Below are positions 39,684-51,342 of a stretch of DNA of 60,000 bases, piece by piece. Source of the DNA: Nymphaea colorata (lineage: Eukaryota; Streptophyta; Magnoliopsida; Nymphaeales; Nymphaeaceae). The first letter of the stretch is position 1. Each line of letters opens with the position of its first letter. The position numbers were made by a program, and so were the translations under genes. The notes beneath the pieces were generated by a model, which saw only the letters and a list, made by a program, of their open reading frames with translations, was not told the origin of the DNA and ran no database searches. Where the stretch lies: assembly GCF_008831285.2 (NCBI RefSeq), contig NC_045141.1, positions 26,589,315 through 26,649,314 of the forward strand, in the 5' to 3' direction.

Positions 39684-39757
39684 GATGACGCCCTCTAAGA
39701 TTAATCATAAAACTCATTGGGATGACGATCTCTAAAATTAATCATAAAACTCATGGG
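39684..39757. repeat. 37-bp tandem duplication
   Basis: Two adjacent copies beginning GATGACG at 39684 and 39721. Both contain TTAATCATAAAACTCAT and differ at a few positions. Confidence 0.8.
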
Positions 39758-40200
39758 GACGTTCTGCATTCATAAGATCAATTGCATCATATCATTTCTT
39801 CAAACGTAAACAAACCAAATTTTCTTATGAATTGACTAACATGGAACTTATGGGCTTGATAATCATTTTACCGTCTGCTTGAGTAGAACAAACAAGCAAT
39901 AACAAATAAATAATCAAAGAATATAAAGAACGGGAGAGCGGTAGCGTATTCACACCAGCAGGCCTCTGGCCAAGCTTATCCTGTTTATCTAGGTCGAATT
40001 GACCGAACAAACCCTAATAAACACTAAAAGGACGACTTCAGCCCTACACCTAGTTACGTACAACACCTTACTATCTCCAGTGAGAACCGGCCGGGATAAT
40101 CTGGTCATTATGGGAATTCCCAAATCTCTCGGGGGAAGACCTTCGCCGGACGGGATTCCCCGAGGATTCCGTCGATCCGCCTGCCGGAAGTACGATACAC

Positions 40201-41397
40201 CTAATTGACGAGAAGCTGAGGAAAGCTAAAGGGGTGGCCGGGTGACACAGGAGAGAGCGGGGGGACGCTGAAGATGCCCTTCAGATCGGAGACACTTGAC
40301 CAGATTGTTGGTGTCAAAGGTGGGGCAGCTCCGGTCTCCGTCTGGCGGTGCTCTTCCGTTACCTCTTCTTCCTCCTCCTCCTCCTCCTCCCCCTCCGCTT
40401 CTTCCGTTTTTTCGGCAGCCGGCAACGGCTCCTCTACCTCGGGTTGCCCTTCGTTCTTTCTTTTTCGGGAGACGCGGCCCTCACTTTGCTGCCAGTGGCT
40501 GCCGGCCTCGAGGGGGAAGTTGAGGATGGCTTTGCTCCCCCTCATCTCAAACGCTGCACGGTCGTACGCTCGGGCGGCCTCGATTGCGGTGTCGTATGTT
40601 CCCAGCCAAACCCGTGCGCCGTTCTTGGCCGGGTCCCTGATCTCCGCCGCGAACTTGCCCCAGGGCCGGCGCCTCACGCCCCGATAGTGGCGCACATCGG
40701 CGTCCTCCTTTCCGACGACACTCAATGGCGACGGAGTTGGCGGAGTGATGGTTAGATTCAACGCCGCAGTGCGGCGCCGTTTTCCTCCTCCGCCGGTGGC
40801 TCCCGGCGAGGCCATAGCGACGTTCTGGTGGACAATCGGCAGTTTCTCGTCCGGTGATTGAAGAGCCACGGGGAATCCGCGGTTCCCGAAGTTAGGGATT
40901 CCGATCTCCTGTTCGCGATACGACGATACGGACGTTGAGTACGAAAGGTGGTGAGGATCCTGGAAAAAGTCGTCAACCGTCTCGGTTTTCGGCTCGATCA
41001 TTATCGACCGGAAATTCTGCCCCGGGAAGCCGCCGGGTTCTCCCATGGAATCGGCAGAGCTCTCCAATTTCTCCTCGTAGACGAAGGAGCCGGACCCCGT
41101 ATGGCGGAAAACTCGCGATTTTCCCCGAAAAGCGCGGAAATCCGCCGGGAGGCTCAGCTCGCGATCAAAAAAGGGAGCAGGATTCCGCTCAGGAGTTTCG
41201 GGAGAAGAAGTTTTCGTGGGCGGCCAGACAAGCACGCCGGGGCTTCCATTTGCAGTACTTACTAGCTTCGCGTCAGGATTACCGGCAGGAGCGAAGAGGT
41301 CGTCGAAGATGGCCTCGAGAGCGGGCGACGATGACTCGCCGAGCAAGTGATCGGTGATCTTCTGGAGCACCACGTGGTCCGAACTCGCGCTTTCCAT
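40201..41397 (-). CDS. ERF transcription factor, group IX-like, intact copy 1
   Basis: Intronless, 398 residues from the ATG at 41397. A single AP2/ERF DNA-binding domain spans about 237-297: [20 protein letters not shown], then [20 protein letters not shown] and ILNFPLEAG. The ERF-type Ala and Asp that define GCC-box binders are both present (A251, D270). Basic KRRR (207-210) before the domain and RKRK (311-314) after it are candidate nuclear signals. An acidic run of Glu lies at about 332-349. The C-terminus has [17 protein letters not shown] and PQLLVN, the Ser-Pro-rich motif of ERF5/ERF6/ERF104-type proteins. In some of these it is phosphorylated by MAP kinases. The N-terminal [14 protein letters not shown] and the EPKTE motif (136-140) are shared with the copy at 48579. 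A role in stress or ethylene/jasmonate response is inferred from the family. Confidence 0.97.
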   Translation of the reverse strand: MESASSDHVVLQKITDHLLGESSSPALEAIFDDLFAPAGNPDAKLVSTANGSPGVLVWPPTKTSSPETPERNPAPFFDRELSLPADFRAFRGKSRVFRHTGSGSFVYEEKLESSADSMGEPGGFPGQNFRSIMIEPKTETVDDFFQDPHHLSYSTSVSSYREQEIGIPNFGNRGFPVALQSPDEKLPIVHQNVAMASPGATGGGGKRRRTAALNLTITPPTPSPLSVVGKEDADVRHYRGVRRRPWGKFAAEIRDPAKNGARVWLGTYDTAIEAARAYDRAAFEMRGSKAILNFPLEAGSHWQQSEGRVSRKRKNEGQPEVEEPLPAAEKTEEAEGEEEEEEEEEVTEEHRQTETGAAPPLTPTIWSSVSDLKGIFSVPPLSPVSPGHPFSFPQLLVN

Positions 41398-41576
41398 CCA
41401 AGACGCTTCGGCGGTCGAGGATTCAGAATCAGCTCCGCAGTGCTTCTTACTCCCTGAGTGTGGGAGAACGAGAGGGGAGGAGGAAGAGTGAGAGGTGGCG
41501 GGGGGGGAGGGAGAGGCGGTGGAAGAGCAGGAGGAAGGAGCGGCGGGGAGTGGGCTGGAGGGAGTGACATGGTGGC

Positions 41577-41584
41577 GGTATAAG
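41577..41584 (-). promoter_or_regulatory. candidate TATA element of ERF copy 1
   Basis: On the minus strand CTTATACC lies about 180 bp upstream of the ATG within a C/T-rich leader region. The matching position in the other two array members has TATTTATGCTCC. Confidence 0.3.
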
Positions 41585-42310
41585 AGGGGGAGAGGAGAAG
41601 AGGATGAAGACGAAGGAGGAGGCTTCGCAGGGGGTTCGAGGAGAGTGGCAGGGAACCATCGTGCCAGGGGATCCCCGAGGGGAAAAGCAAGAGATTGCTT
41701 GCTTCCACGAGTCTTCTTGCCAAGAGGCCGCCAGTAGACGATGCTTCCCCCTCTTTCTTACCAGTGACTGCGACCCCACTCACCTTTTGGCTTTTACTTG
41801 GCGACGTTTCACGTACAACATTTCTTATTACTTATTAGTGCGCGCTTGATTTTAAATTTCATGAATTGATGGGACGTAGCCATAGTTTTCCTTTGAAATC
41901 CAAGTGGTTTCTAATCAAAAGTCATCAACCATCTCCTTAACAAACAGATGAGCTTTCGTTTTAGGAATTATTTTAATCTAAACTTCTTTCCTCTAGAAGA
42001 TCTCCTGACTCAAGTCAAGCTCTTTATTTTTCCCTGGTCTTTTTTTAGTATTCCATATATTCGAGTGAACCAAGCTAAGCTAATCTCCAACTAAGTTCAT
42101 TTAAACCTAGCTACAGCTCTTGAGGCCAGGTCCCAGCCGATACCTGAACACGTCGATCTTCAACATCCTACGCTGCAATTCAGCCGGCCGGCGTCACTTT
42201 AAACCTAACCGGGGCTCTTCACCTTTTCTTTTCTGTTTCTATCTTGCTACCGACGTCCTCATGGACCTACCTGTCTTCTAAAGTCAGAGAGAATCCACCC
42301 TTGTGATGGA

Positions 42311-42473
42311 TAGGGGCGGAGGGAGGGGGGGCCGCTTAGGCCGTGGCCTGCCTCAACTACTTGAAAGAAAAAATCACATTATAAAATTTGATTTGGATTT
42401 AGTTTGGCCCTATCTGATTTAGTTTGGCCTTACCTGATTAAGTTTGATAAACCGTTTGGCCCGCCCCGCCCTT
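42311..42473. mobile_element. possible decayed hAT-like element
   Basis: The left edge AGGGGCGGAGGGAGG and the reverse-complemented right edge TCAAGGGCGGGGCGGG resemble imperfect GGGGCGG-type hAT ends. Between them are two direct repeats of GATTTAGTTTGGCC. No matching 8-bp target duplication is visible, so this is tentative. Confidence 0.25.
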
Positions 42474-44144
42474 GATGCGGTAGACAGATCATTGATTTCG
42501 ATGCTTCTTAGTTGTGGAGCAAAGTACAAAAACATTGCACAGAAGCTAAAGCTGTCTCCACCTCCACCAGACGGCCAGCCAATTTGATGTGGGTCCGTCC
42601 CAGTTTGTCCCAACCTTGATCCTTTGGAAGGCCACGTCTCACTTTCCAAAATTGGATCAAATTTTATGCATGAAAACCGAATCTAACAAAAACAAAAAAA
42701 AAATTGGGTTGCAAGTGGATCAGACACACCAACTAGAATTCCTTTTCATTGGATCCTGCAAGGAAATCCATATTTTGTTACTAGTTGGTTTCAGTTTCTT
42801 TATTGCAGTTTCATAGCATAATCTGATGAAGATCCAACGTGATTACATATGAATGTATAGTCACACACTAGTTGGATCTGAATTCAGTTTTAGAGAGTAA
42901 GATTTTGAATGTGAACCTATTTACATAAAAATTTGATCAAGTGGGAATTTCATAAAGCTGGATCCAACACGACTCCGAAGTCCGAACATTTTACATTCCT
43001 TGTACGTGATCTGTGTTCAATGTAGTTACTAAATTAAGTTCTTGTGGGTCTTATAAGAGTCGACTACCGGATCCATATTGTATGTCCGCACTTGTCATTC
43101 TTACTTACTTTAGGCAAAGATGTTTCCCTGCCTTTTTTATTGTGTACTTGTTGCCTGCTGGTAGAAAAGAAGGCAGATGGTTTTGGGATCTTGGAAACTT
43201 CCAGTGTTTGTCTTTCGGGAAAAGCGGGTCCAATAATGCATCTAAAGGTCCGTAGAGATTTTTGGGTGATATGTGAGATTGGCCCCAGAAAAGAGAGAGA
43301 GCCAACATTCACCAAAGAAATTTTTTCATCACTTTTTTTTTTTGTTTAATTGAAAAGAGGACTCTTTTCAAATGATTCCAAGCTTCCATCTAACATGTTT
43401 GAGGCGTAAAGCGAGTATCCCTTTTCTTGAAAAAACCGAACTAAGAAAAGTCTGTTTTTTTCTTTGCTACACATTTCAGACAAAGTAATTAGCAATTCTT
43501 TGCTCCTATAGATGATGCAAAGCAAAATACTTCAATAGATATCTCTGTTTTGAAAGTACGCTAAGATTTGTTGCCAAAATTTATGTCGGTCTGCCTTGTT
43601 TTGGATAAGTGGCCAATAGACAAACGATGTTTATGGCGTTGAGCAGATGTTTGTTTCGACTAAAGCGTTAACCCAGATTTGGTTCTTGGCTTGGACTTTA
43701 TCGCCTGGAAAATGCTCATAAATCCGGACTATTTATTCAATTGAAGCACACAAGATCAAAGAGCCTGATTGTACATAAACACCACCGAATCATCGTATTA
43801 TTTGGGAAACAGCACAATTGTTGGCCATGAATCAATCAAGTTCATAAGATGCTGGGATATGAATATTGCAAGATCATTGAAGAATGATAGCAATATACAA
43901 TATTTTTGATTTACTATTTTCTTCCAGGGAGAAATCGTATGTTCCAGTACTAAAGTTCGCACCTTCGCAACAATGTCGAAGCAATAAAAGATTTAATTAA
44001 ATCAAAGAATTGTGTTATACATCTCTATCACGCCTCTGCGAGGAACCGATATGATCATCATTTTTTTTTTTTTTTTTTTGAACATCTTAGATATCCGACT
44101 GACGGAACATCTGTTTGTCCGTTGCATGATCCCTCTCTAGCTTA

Positions 44145-45182
44145 CTAGAAGCTGTTGTCAATATCCCAACAATGGGTGCAAGACCGTGACGGAGATAACG
44201 AAGAAGCGTTGAGGATTTCCTCCTTGCCGGTTTCCGGCGAGCAGCGTTCCTTCTTCCTTGCCACCTGGTCGGCGTCAGCCGCATCCGTCCCGCCATTCTT
44301 CCTCTTCCGGCAGACACGGCTCTCGCTCAGCGACCCGAGACGACCGGCCTCGAGCGGGAAGTTGAGGATGGCCTTGCGCCCCCTCATCTCAAAGGCCGCC
44401 CGGTCGTAAGCCCGAGCGGCCTCAGCCGCTGTGTCGAACGTTCCCAACCAAACTCTTGCGCCGTTCTTCAGTGGGTCGCGGATTTCTGCCGCGAACTTCC
44501 CCCAAGACCGTCGTCTCACTCCTCGGAAATGCCTCTCAGGCTCCTCTTCTCCACCTACGTCCCGTGCCGGAAGCTCTACATTTCGCGGTACTGGAGGCTG
44601 GCTGCGGTGGACTGCACCATGGGGAGGAGCAGTGGCCGTTTTTTGTTCCAGGATCGTCGACCTTCCATCGTTGAATCGGTGAGTATCGGAGACAAAGGTG
44701 TTCGGGAAATCGATCTTTTGATGGCTGATCGGGGACTCGAGGACAGAAATGGCGAGAAATTGATCAATGTCGAAAGGAATATCGAAATCCTCCGCTTTCA
44801 GGTCGACGATTCTCAATCCCGGGCTAGAATATTCCTCCAGAGTGCAAGATTGTTGACAGGAATCTTCCGATTTATTCATTTTGGAGTCAATGACTTGCGA
44901 TTCCGTGTCGATACTCACGGAACCGCGGGACTCTTCCCAAAGATCGTCAAGTACAAACACTTGATCGCTCGGAACCACCACTCCCTGCTCAGAAACCACC
45001 ATTTTCGAGCCGAACACCGAGAAGTTGTAGAGGTCCTGGGATTCGTTTCCCTCGCTGTGATCGAAATTGAAATAGTCCACAAAATCACCGCGAAGAAAGG
45101 ACGGGACGCGCGATGAATCGTCGCGTAAATTGTTTCCGTGGATCTTCTCGAGCACCAATCATTCATAATTGAAATGCTCCAT
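44145..45182 (-). pseudogene. ERF transcription factor, middle array copy, with nonsense and frameshift lesions
   Basis: Alignment with its neighbours puts the original start at the ATG at 45182: M-E-H-F-N-Y-E, then TGA at 45159-45161, then LVLEKI. The intact copies read [14 protein letters not shown] and [14 protein letters not shown], so the TGA replaces codon 8. From 45158 the frame stays open for 336 codons to TAG at 44145. It includes a full AP2/ERF domain: [20 protein letters not shown], then [20 protein letters not shown] and ILNFPLEAG. In it the usual RRPWGK is RRSWGK. The C-terminus [17 protein letters not shown] is frameshifted. A different frame at 44137-44188 still reads VLHPLLGY, stop, QQLLVS, a relic of the family end motif. 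The first ATG available after the TGA in frame is at 45002, which could give a 285-residue protein. It could therefore be a pseudogene or an N- and C-altered DNA-binding protein. Confidence 0.85.
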
Positions 45183-45390
45183 GACGAATCCGACAGCAGC
45201 TTAAAGTTAGTGAGCTTTCCGCTAGCAGAAGGCTCGTTTACTGCGTCGACAGAGAAGGGGAGAGGTGACGAAACAGCAGAGAAAAGCTGGAGCTCGAGAA
45301 TAAAGGAACAGTAGGAAAGGTGGCAGTCCTAGAAGAAGAAGAAGAAGAAGATAGTGAGTTGGAGAGACTGTTGGGAGAAGGTGGGGAGCA

Positions 45391-45398
45391 TAAATAAG
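45391..45398 (-). promoter_or_regulatory. candidate TATA element of the middle ERF copy
   Basis: The minus strand reads TTATTTATGCTCC, about 210 bp upstream of the ancestral ATG. The same TATTTATGCTCC string lies upstream of the 48579-49604 copy, which supports shared promoter ancestry. Confidence 0.45.
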
Positions 45399-47487
45399 TG
45401 GAGAAGGTTTGAAAAAGGAGGAGGAGAAGAAGAAGAAGATGCTGAGAGCAGAGGGATGGTGGGAGGAAGACGCCATTTTCCTTTTGCAGCCAACGGAGCG
45501 AGGAAGAACACCATCTCCTTCGCCGAGTCTTCACTCTTTAGCATCTACGACTTGTCTCCATACACTTCATCCTTATTCACCCATTCGTACGCCATTTTTA
45601 CTGGAAAATTCATCCTCATAGGTAGTAAAAGAAGAAGAAGAGAAATCCATTATTTCGATCTTAACTAGCTAGTAGATTACCAGAGAGTCTGATTGGATTA
45701 GGAACATTTCCGAAATATGTCTATTCCCTTATACCCTACTCATTTATTGTGTACCATTTAATGAAAAATTTCCTTGATTTCAACTTTTGAAACTCAACTT
45801 TTTTCGCTTAAAAACACAGTGAGGATGAGTCGGGACGGACCAACCGCTAAGTTTTACATAACAAAAACCAAACAAAGAGGAGGGCCTACCCATCACACCA
45901 AAACTGGCTTTTGGGTCCAAAGTCATCGGGGTTTGACCCAGAAGATATGTCATGTCACTCCTCGGTCCATTCAAATGCCGGCGGGTATTCGCATACCAAC
46001 TTACACCCGTTCTTCATCCGATGGGAAGCAAGTCAACTTGACTCCATCGCCAGTCAACGCTCAAGCTTTTACCAGCAAGCCAATTCGAATTCAGCAAAAT
46101 ATACATATGGGGGAAGATGAGAGAGGGGATAAGAACTGGTTTCCTTGGCATACATGAAAATTGCAATTATGATTTCAATGTCAATACTTTTCAGTACCAT
46201 CAAGATAGCACTCCAAACTCAATGAAGACATCACTATAACACGCTGCCCAACTCAATCGGAAAAGGAGAGAGAGTTTATAAATCAACCCATATCCAGATT
46301 CGAGATCATTTCATAAACATTGACTTCATATCTTCATATTTCTCTTAACCCATGAGTTATCATCCTCTGGATGTTCTTAGGAGTGTTTGATATATCCACA
46401 ACCACGGAATTTTAGAATCAAAATGTTTCTTTTTTTTTTTTTAAATTGAAAGTATTAAATAAGCAGGGAGTATTTTGTTTCTAAATTAGGAAATTAAAAC
46501 TTCAAATTTCGATTCCATTATAGTTTGAAGAGGAATTATGATTTTGGAATTTCTATTCGAGTCAAAATTTCAAACCATCAAACACTCCCTAAAAGAACGC
46601 TTGCTTTGATGGGATGATGGCTACCATAAACGCATAGAATGGATCTTTTCAGATGATTTTTGTAGTTTCTTCACAATCATGTCCATAACTTTGCAACAGA
46701 CTCAGATTCGGTTCCGATATTGTTGCAGATCATGTATCCAAAAATAGAGTTTAGTTGGGATATATTGTGCAGGCACCTTCGCAGGTTGGAGTACGAGGCT
46801 AATTACTATCATAAAAACTCATTCACCCAATATGGATCCTTACATGAACCATTCCAAGTTCAACTAGAATCTGACCCAGTTACCGATTTGGATCTAGATA
46901 GAGCTTTCTGGTTCTGCTGCACGGATCTCAATTGGGTTTGATTCAAATCGGCGCTCAGAGTCCGAGTACATATATATCCCGGTGCCATTTCTCTACTAAA
47001 AACGCTATCCGTTAGGGTACACAAGGATAAGGAGGTCTGAATTAATACTAGATAACAAATATTGTTCTCTTTATCTTTAAGTATGATGAATCGAATGACT
47101 CGCATGAGTAAGTTGGGTGACTCTCGATAGCCATAACAACCAGATCACTTAGGTAAGAGTCAGAAACCAGATCCATTAAAATATATCTTTTGTATAATAT
47201 AACCTTATAGATATGATCTTTAAGAGTGTTTAGGTGAAAAACATATATTAAGTTAGTTGTTTTCTTACTTAAATATATATTTTTTATAGTCCAAGTTAAA
47301 CGGCTTTTATAACATCAAAACTTTGATAGTAGAAGCATCCTTTTTTTTTTCTTTACAAAAATGACTTAAACTAAAACACACTTTATATTAAATTAGTGCT
47401 TATAAACACATTAAAATGTTCACATTTAATTTAGAACACTGTTTAACACAAATGTAAGAGGTCTGGCTTTTATACCTTATCTATGTG

Positions 47488-47489
47488 GG

Positions 47490-47543
<54 letters not shown>

Positions 47544-47583
47544 AGATAGAGAGAGAGAGAGAGGGAGAGAGAGAGAGAGAGAG
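47488..47583. repeat. (GT)n(TA)n(GA)n compound microsatellite
   Basis: Three consecutive dinucleotide tracts totalling about 96 bp. Confidence 0.95.
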
Positions 47584-47810
47584 CCAATTGAGAGTTTTTT
47601 GTTCTTTATGAAAAATGTTTGAAGAATTAGTTGTCACTAATGTTATCAATTTTTGGTTAGTTGGAAGACATCCGGTAGATTGGAACTAAACCATTTCTAA
47701 TGTTCATTGAGTTTGACCAGCAAGATGCATCACCGTAAGTGGTGAACGTATAATGCAAACAGGGTTGGCCTAAACACTCAACGGAGGAAAACCTCTATTC
47801 TTCTTATTCA

Positions 47811-48559
47811 ATTTCCTGCCGCGCCGGAATATTTCTTCGACAGGCAACGGAGGAATAAAGCAAACCCGTTCGAAAGAAGAATAAGAATAATTTATTGGCA
47901 AAGAACTAAAGATGGTGCAGTTTCTAAAGGTTAAGCCGAATATTATGCTTTATCACTCCTTCAAACAATTTCTGGAGACCTCCGACTGTCACATTTTACA
48001 CCCTCCCCACCTGAGGTTCTATATTTTGTTTATTAGACCATGCCAATAGGTAATGCAAACGGGCGGATACATTTATTGTTATTAGCCCAAATTCTTGACC
48101 ATAGGTTCAGTCAAGTCAGGCTTCGTCAATGGCGAAAGATTGAGCCACTGCACACTGAACGACGGAATATCACTTTAATTTTTTTTAGATGTTTTCAGGC
48201 ACGCGATTTCGGGTCCCAGATACGTGTTTCCTCTGATCAACTCTGTCAAATTGGGCCAGGTCTTCGAAATTAGATCGAATTGGTTTTTACCTTTCCTCTG
48301 AAACTATTGGAGAAGATAATCTCTCGACATGTTGCTGGAAATAATTTTGAAGAAACACTAAACGTATGCAACAATCTGTTTTCTGTTCTTAATGGACATC
48401 AGTTTTTGATGTCAAGAAGAACAGCTAAAAACAATGGATTTAATGAACAGGTATGTTACATTTGCATCCCGTTTCAGCTTGGGAACAGTAATGTGGTTAC
48501 CATGGCTGGAATATTTCAATTTCCTGCCGCGCTGGAATATTTTTCCGACAGGCAACGGA
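47811..48559. repeat. direct repeat pair, about 42 bp, 704 bp apart
   Basis: CAATTTCCTGCCGCG followed by GGAATATTT and CGACAGGCAACGGA occurs at about 47811-47851 and again at about 48515-48559, in the same orientation with a few substitutions. The second copy lies in the 3' flank of the ERF gene ending at 48579. Confidence 0.8.
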
Positions 48560-48578
48560 CGCACCGAAATGAGAACCT

Positions 48579-49604
48579 CTAACTGACCACGAGTTGTGGA
48601 TATCCCAAGTAGGGGTGTGGGGACACCGGAGACAACGGAGGGATGGTGAAGATCCCGTTGAGCTCAGTAACGTTGGACCAGACAGACGGTGTGAGAGGCG
48701 CCCCCTCCGGTACCCCGGCGTCAGGATTCTTTACCGCCTCCTGGTGCTTCTTCTTGGCCACAACCGGCTTGGCGTCTTCTGACTCGTTTCCGCCGGTTTT
48801 TCTCTTCTTGCTGGCTACGCATCCGCTTTCCTGCCGGAACCGGCCGGCCTCCAGCGGGAAGTTAAGGATGGCCTTGCACCCCCTAATCTCGAACGCCGCA
48901 CGGTCGTACGCCCGGGCTGCCTCAGCCGCCGTGTCAAATGTCCCCAGCCAAACCCTAGCCCCGTTCTTAGCGGGATCCCGGATTTCGGCAGCGAACTTCC
49001 CCCATGGACGACGCCTGACACCCCGGTAGTGTATTTCCTGTGTCGAAGGCGCCGCCTGTATGTTCAGCGGTGCAGGTCGGCGTCGCTTGACGGCACCGCC
49101 GGGGAGAGCAGTAGCAACAGTACCGCAACTCTCGTCTAGGGTAGAGGAACTTCCACCGGCGAGCCGGTGAGCATCGGCACTAAAGGAGCCTTGGAGGCCG
49201 ATCTTTTGAACATCCCAGATCGGCGATTCAAAGCCAGAGACCACAGGGAATCGATCGGTCTCAAAAGAAATGTCGAAAGCCTCAGCCTTCGGTTCGACAA
49301 GTCCGGATTTCGAGTTCGAATCCTTCAGGCCTTGAGAATTCCGCGATGAATCGCTGAGTTCATGCATCTTCCCTACCATAACGTTATCTCCCAACCCGGA
49401 AGCCACGGATGCACAGGACTTCTCCGAGAGAACATCTGAACCATCAAATCCGTTATCGGAAACCGTCATGGTGGAGCCGAAACCTGGGAAACCACATCGA
49501 GCTAACATATCATCGAGAAGGAAGGAGGTGCAAGGCGACAACTCGCCGAGCACATAGCTGCTGATGTTGTCAAGCACCAAAAGGTCGGAGTTGGAAGCTT
49601 CCAT
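48579..49604 (-). CDS. ERF transcription factor, group IX-like, intact copy 3
   Basis: Intronless, 341 residues from the ATG at 49604. The AP2/ERF domain spans about 192-253 ([49 protein letters not shown]). Basic KRRR at 173-176 and KKRK near 266 flank it as candidate nuclear signals. The VEPKAEAF motif (103-110) is shared with the other copies. The C-terminus has [20 protein letters not shown] and [10 protein letters not shown], the complete ERF5/6-type end motif with Ser-Pro sites. It is closer to the middle copy than to copy 1 in the N-terminal half (for example DISFETDRF against DIPFDIDQF). The family binds GCC-box promoters; the direction and trigger of regulation cannot be read here. 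Confidence 0.97.
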   Translation of the reverse strand: MEASNSDLLVLDNISSYVLGELSPCTSFLLDDMLARCGFPGFGSTMTVSDNGFDGSDVLSEKSCASVASGLGDNVMVGKMHELSDSSRNSQGLKDSNSKSGLVEPKAEAFDISFETDRFPVVSGFESPIWDVQKIGLQGSFSADAHRLAGGSSSTLDESCGTVATALPGGAVKRRRPAPLNIQAAPSTQEIHYRGVRRRPWGKFAAEIRDPAKNGARVWLGTFDTAAEAARAYDRAAFEIRGCKAILNFPLEAGRFRQESGCVASKKRKTGGNESEDAKPVVAKKKHQEAVKNPDAGVPEGAPLTPSVWSNVTELNGIFTIPPLSPVSPHPYLGYPQLVVS

Positions 49605-49737
49605 GGAAGACCTTTATGGGTAAGAGTTATAGAGTGCGAAGGAGGAGGAGTGGAAACGAAGCCAGGCGGAGAGAGCAAAAGGAAGTAGGAAGAGTGTGAG
49701 GTCCAGAGGTTGAGAATGGAAATGAGGAGAAGGAGGA

Positions 49738-49747
49738 GCATAAATAG
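49738..49747 (-). promoter_or_regulatory. candidate TATA element of ERF copy 3
   Basis: The minus strand reads CTATTTATGCTCC, about 137 bp upstream of the ATG and within C/T-rich sequence. It matches the element upstream of the middle copy. Confidence 0.45.
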
Positions 49748-51342
49748 GAGAGGAGGCGGAAGGCGGAGGATGGAGCAAGGAAGAAGCATCCAGTCCAGTC
49801 CGCAAACCAATCGCCCAGGTCTTGGGACCCTTCTCCTTCCTCGACTCTTCCCCTTGTATTACCGTTGAATTTGGAAAATTTCCGCCAACGCCTAGCCTTC
49901 TCATTTAATTTCATTTAACGGGCCCACACATTTTTAGAATTTACTATCAAAAGTTTTTTTCTTTTTTTGCTTTAAAGTGCTGTTTTTGGAGCACTAACTT
50001 AAATCCGCTGCCAAAGAGATTAAACCAGCTGAACACCATTGTCTTCTTAACAAGTGCTAATGCAGAAGACGAAAGATGTAGAATTATATTGCATGATTAT
50101 GCCCAGCATTTTGATGGATAGAAGTGAAAATAATACATACATATCAATGCATCATGTTCTCTAAAACAAGAGCATGTAATCCTTGTACGTACTTTCGAAA
50201 ACACAACAATATTAAAATTGAAATTGTGTTCATCGAACGATCTCTGATATATATATATTATAAATTTTTTGACAAGAATGCTTTTGGAAACTCAAAGACA
50301 TATACGTTTTTAGGGACACAGACTGAAGCAGTTAACCAACTATATGCAAAACAATGAACGGCCCCTCGTTTTGTGCCAACGATGTAGAAATTGAAAATGA
50401 CGGTTTGAAATCGACCCCCGGCAATCGTCATTGTCCTGCGCTGTTTGTATCCGGACATGAAACTCCACGTTCAAACGTGGGAGACTATTCTCTTCGATGA
50501 TCTTAGTCCAATAAGTAAGGGATAGGCAACTCTCGTGTAGCATTGATCCAGAATAACCAAACTAATCTGATTTTGCTTTTCAAGTATGAACGATTGTTAT
50601 AAGAATATGTATGAGGTAATAACAGGCTTCCATTAATCACGACCGAAACAGATGTGGACTCGGAAACACGTAAATACATAAAATTTGATTGATCATACCC
50701 GAGAACCCAACCCGTCTGATTTCGCTGTCGATTTTGGCTTTGTAAATGAATAAGAAGGATCAAACGTATTATCATGGCAAACGCGACGTTCCAAGAAAAG
50801 CATTGCAAAACTCTGAGATTTTTTGTCATAATTTCACACTTTACTAGGAAAACAAACACGTATCACCAGTGGTACACAACGAAGCTTTATGTCGTTGACG
50901 GCTGCTTGGTGAATGCATCTGATCTTCATCTTCATATCCATGGCCAATGGAAGAAACAACAAGTCTTCCACCAATAGTTGGTTTATTTGTTGCACTTTAT
51001 ATATAGTGTGTGTTAGGAACGAGATGAAAGGATTTTATGTGGTTCCGAAACCAAAGTTCACCGCTACACTCAAAATAACAAATAACCGTCCCTCTTAAAC
51101 ATGGCAACACCTTAAAATGGTGAAATTATAATAATGCTTTTACAAGCTTATTAAGTAGGGATCTGATTACTCTACAATAAAAGTTATTCAATGATCTCTA
51201 AGGGGGCGTCTTTTAAGCAATCAAAATTCCAAGTCTCGGTCTCCTATTAATTCTGGCAATAAAATTGTATAATGATTTTAATTTCTTAAAAAATTAGCAT
51301 TTTAGTTCTAAAATTTCATAATTCTCAATATACCAAACTACA

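Larger units (their letters stand above)
33961..40200. other. 6.2-kb intergenic region, no gene recognised
   Basis: Contains the Nudix promoter side (from 33961) and the 3' side of the first ERF gene. Visible items are a 60-bp (TA)n tract at 36105-36164, a CT/TA tract near 38694-38727 and a 37-bp tandem repeat near 39684. Overlapping modest open frames lie at 36570-37512. Those frames show no recognisable domain, and both strands are open in places, so I treat them as chance or decayed sequence. Confidence 0.45.
41398..44144. other. ERF copy 1 leader and spacer to the middle ERF copy
   Basis: The first 400 bp are GC-rich, purine-rich on the plus strand, and likely hold the leader and core promoter of copy 1. 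The remainder is AT-rich without a gene. A possible decayed hAT-type relic lies near 42311-42473 (GGGGCGGAGGGAGG at one side, CCCGCCCCGCCCTTGA at the other). A run of about 19 T lies at 44061-44079. Confidence 0.5.
45183..48578. other. middle ERF leader and spacer between ERF copies
   Basis: The proximal part to about 45550 is GA-rich on the plus strand and includes the leader and core promoter. The rest is AT-rich with no recognisable gene. A compound (GT)n(TA)n(GA)n microsatellite lies at 47488-47583. A roughly 42-bp sequence near 47811 recurs at 48515, in the 3' region of the next ERF gene. Confidence 0.5.

Noticed and set aside
40274-41357. Long plus-strand open frames (137, 135 and 140 codons) inside the first ERF gene
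   Set aside because: Antisense shadows of the GC-rich ERF coding sequence.
44529-45116. 195-codon plus-strand open frame
   Set aside because: Antisense of the middle ERF copy; no recognisable protein features.
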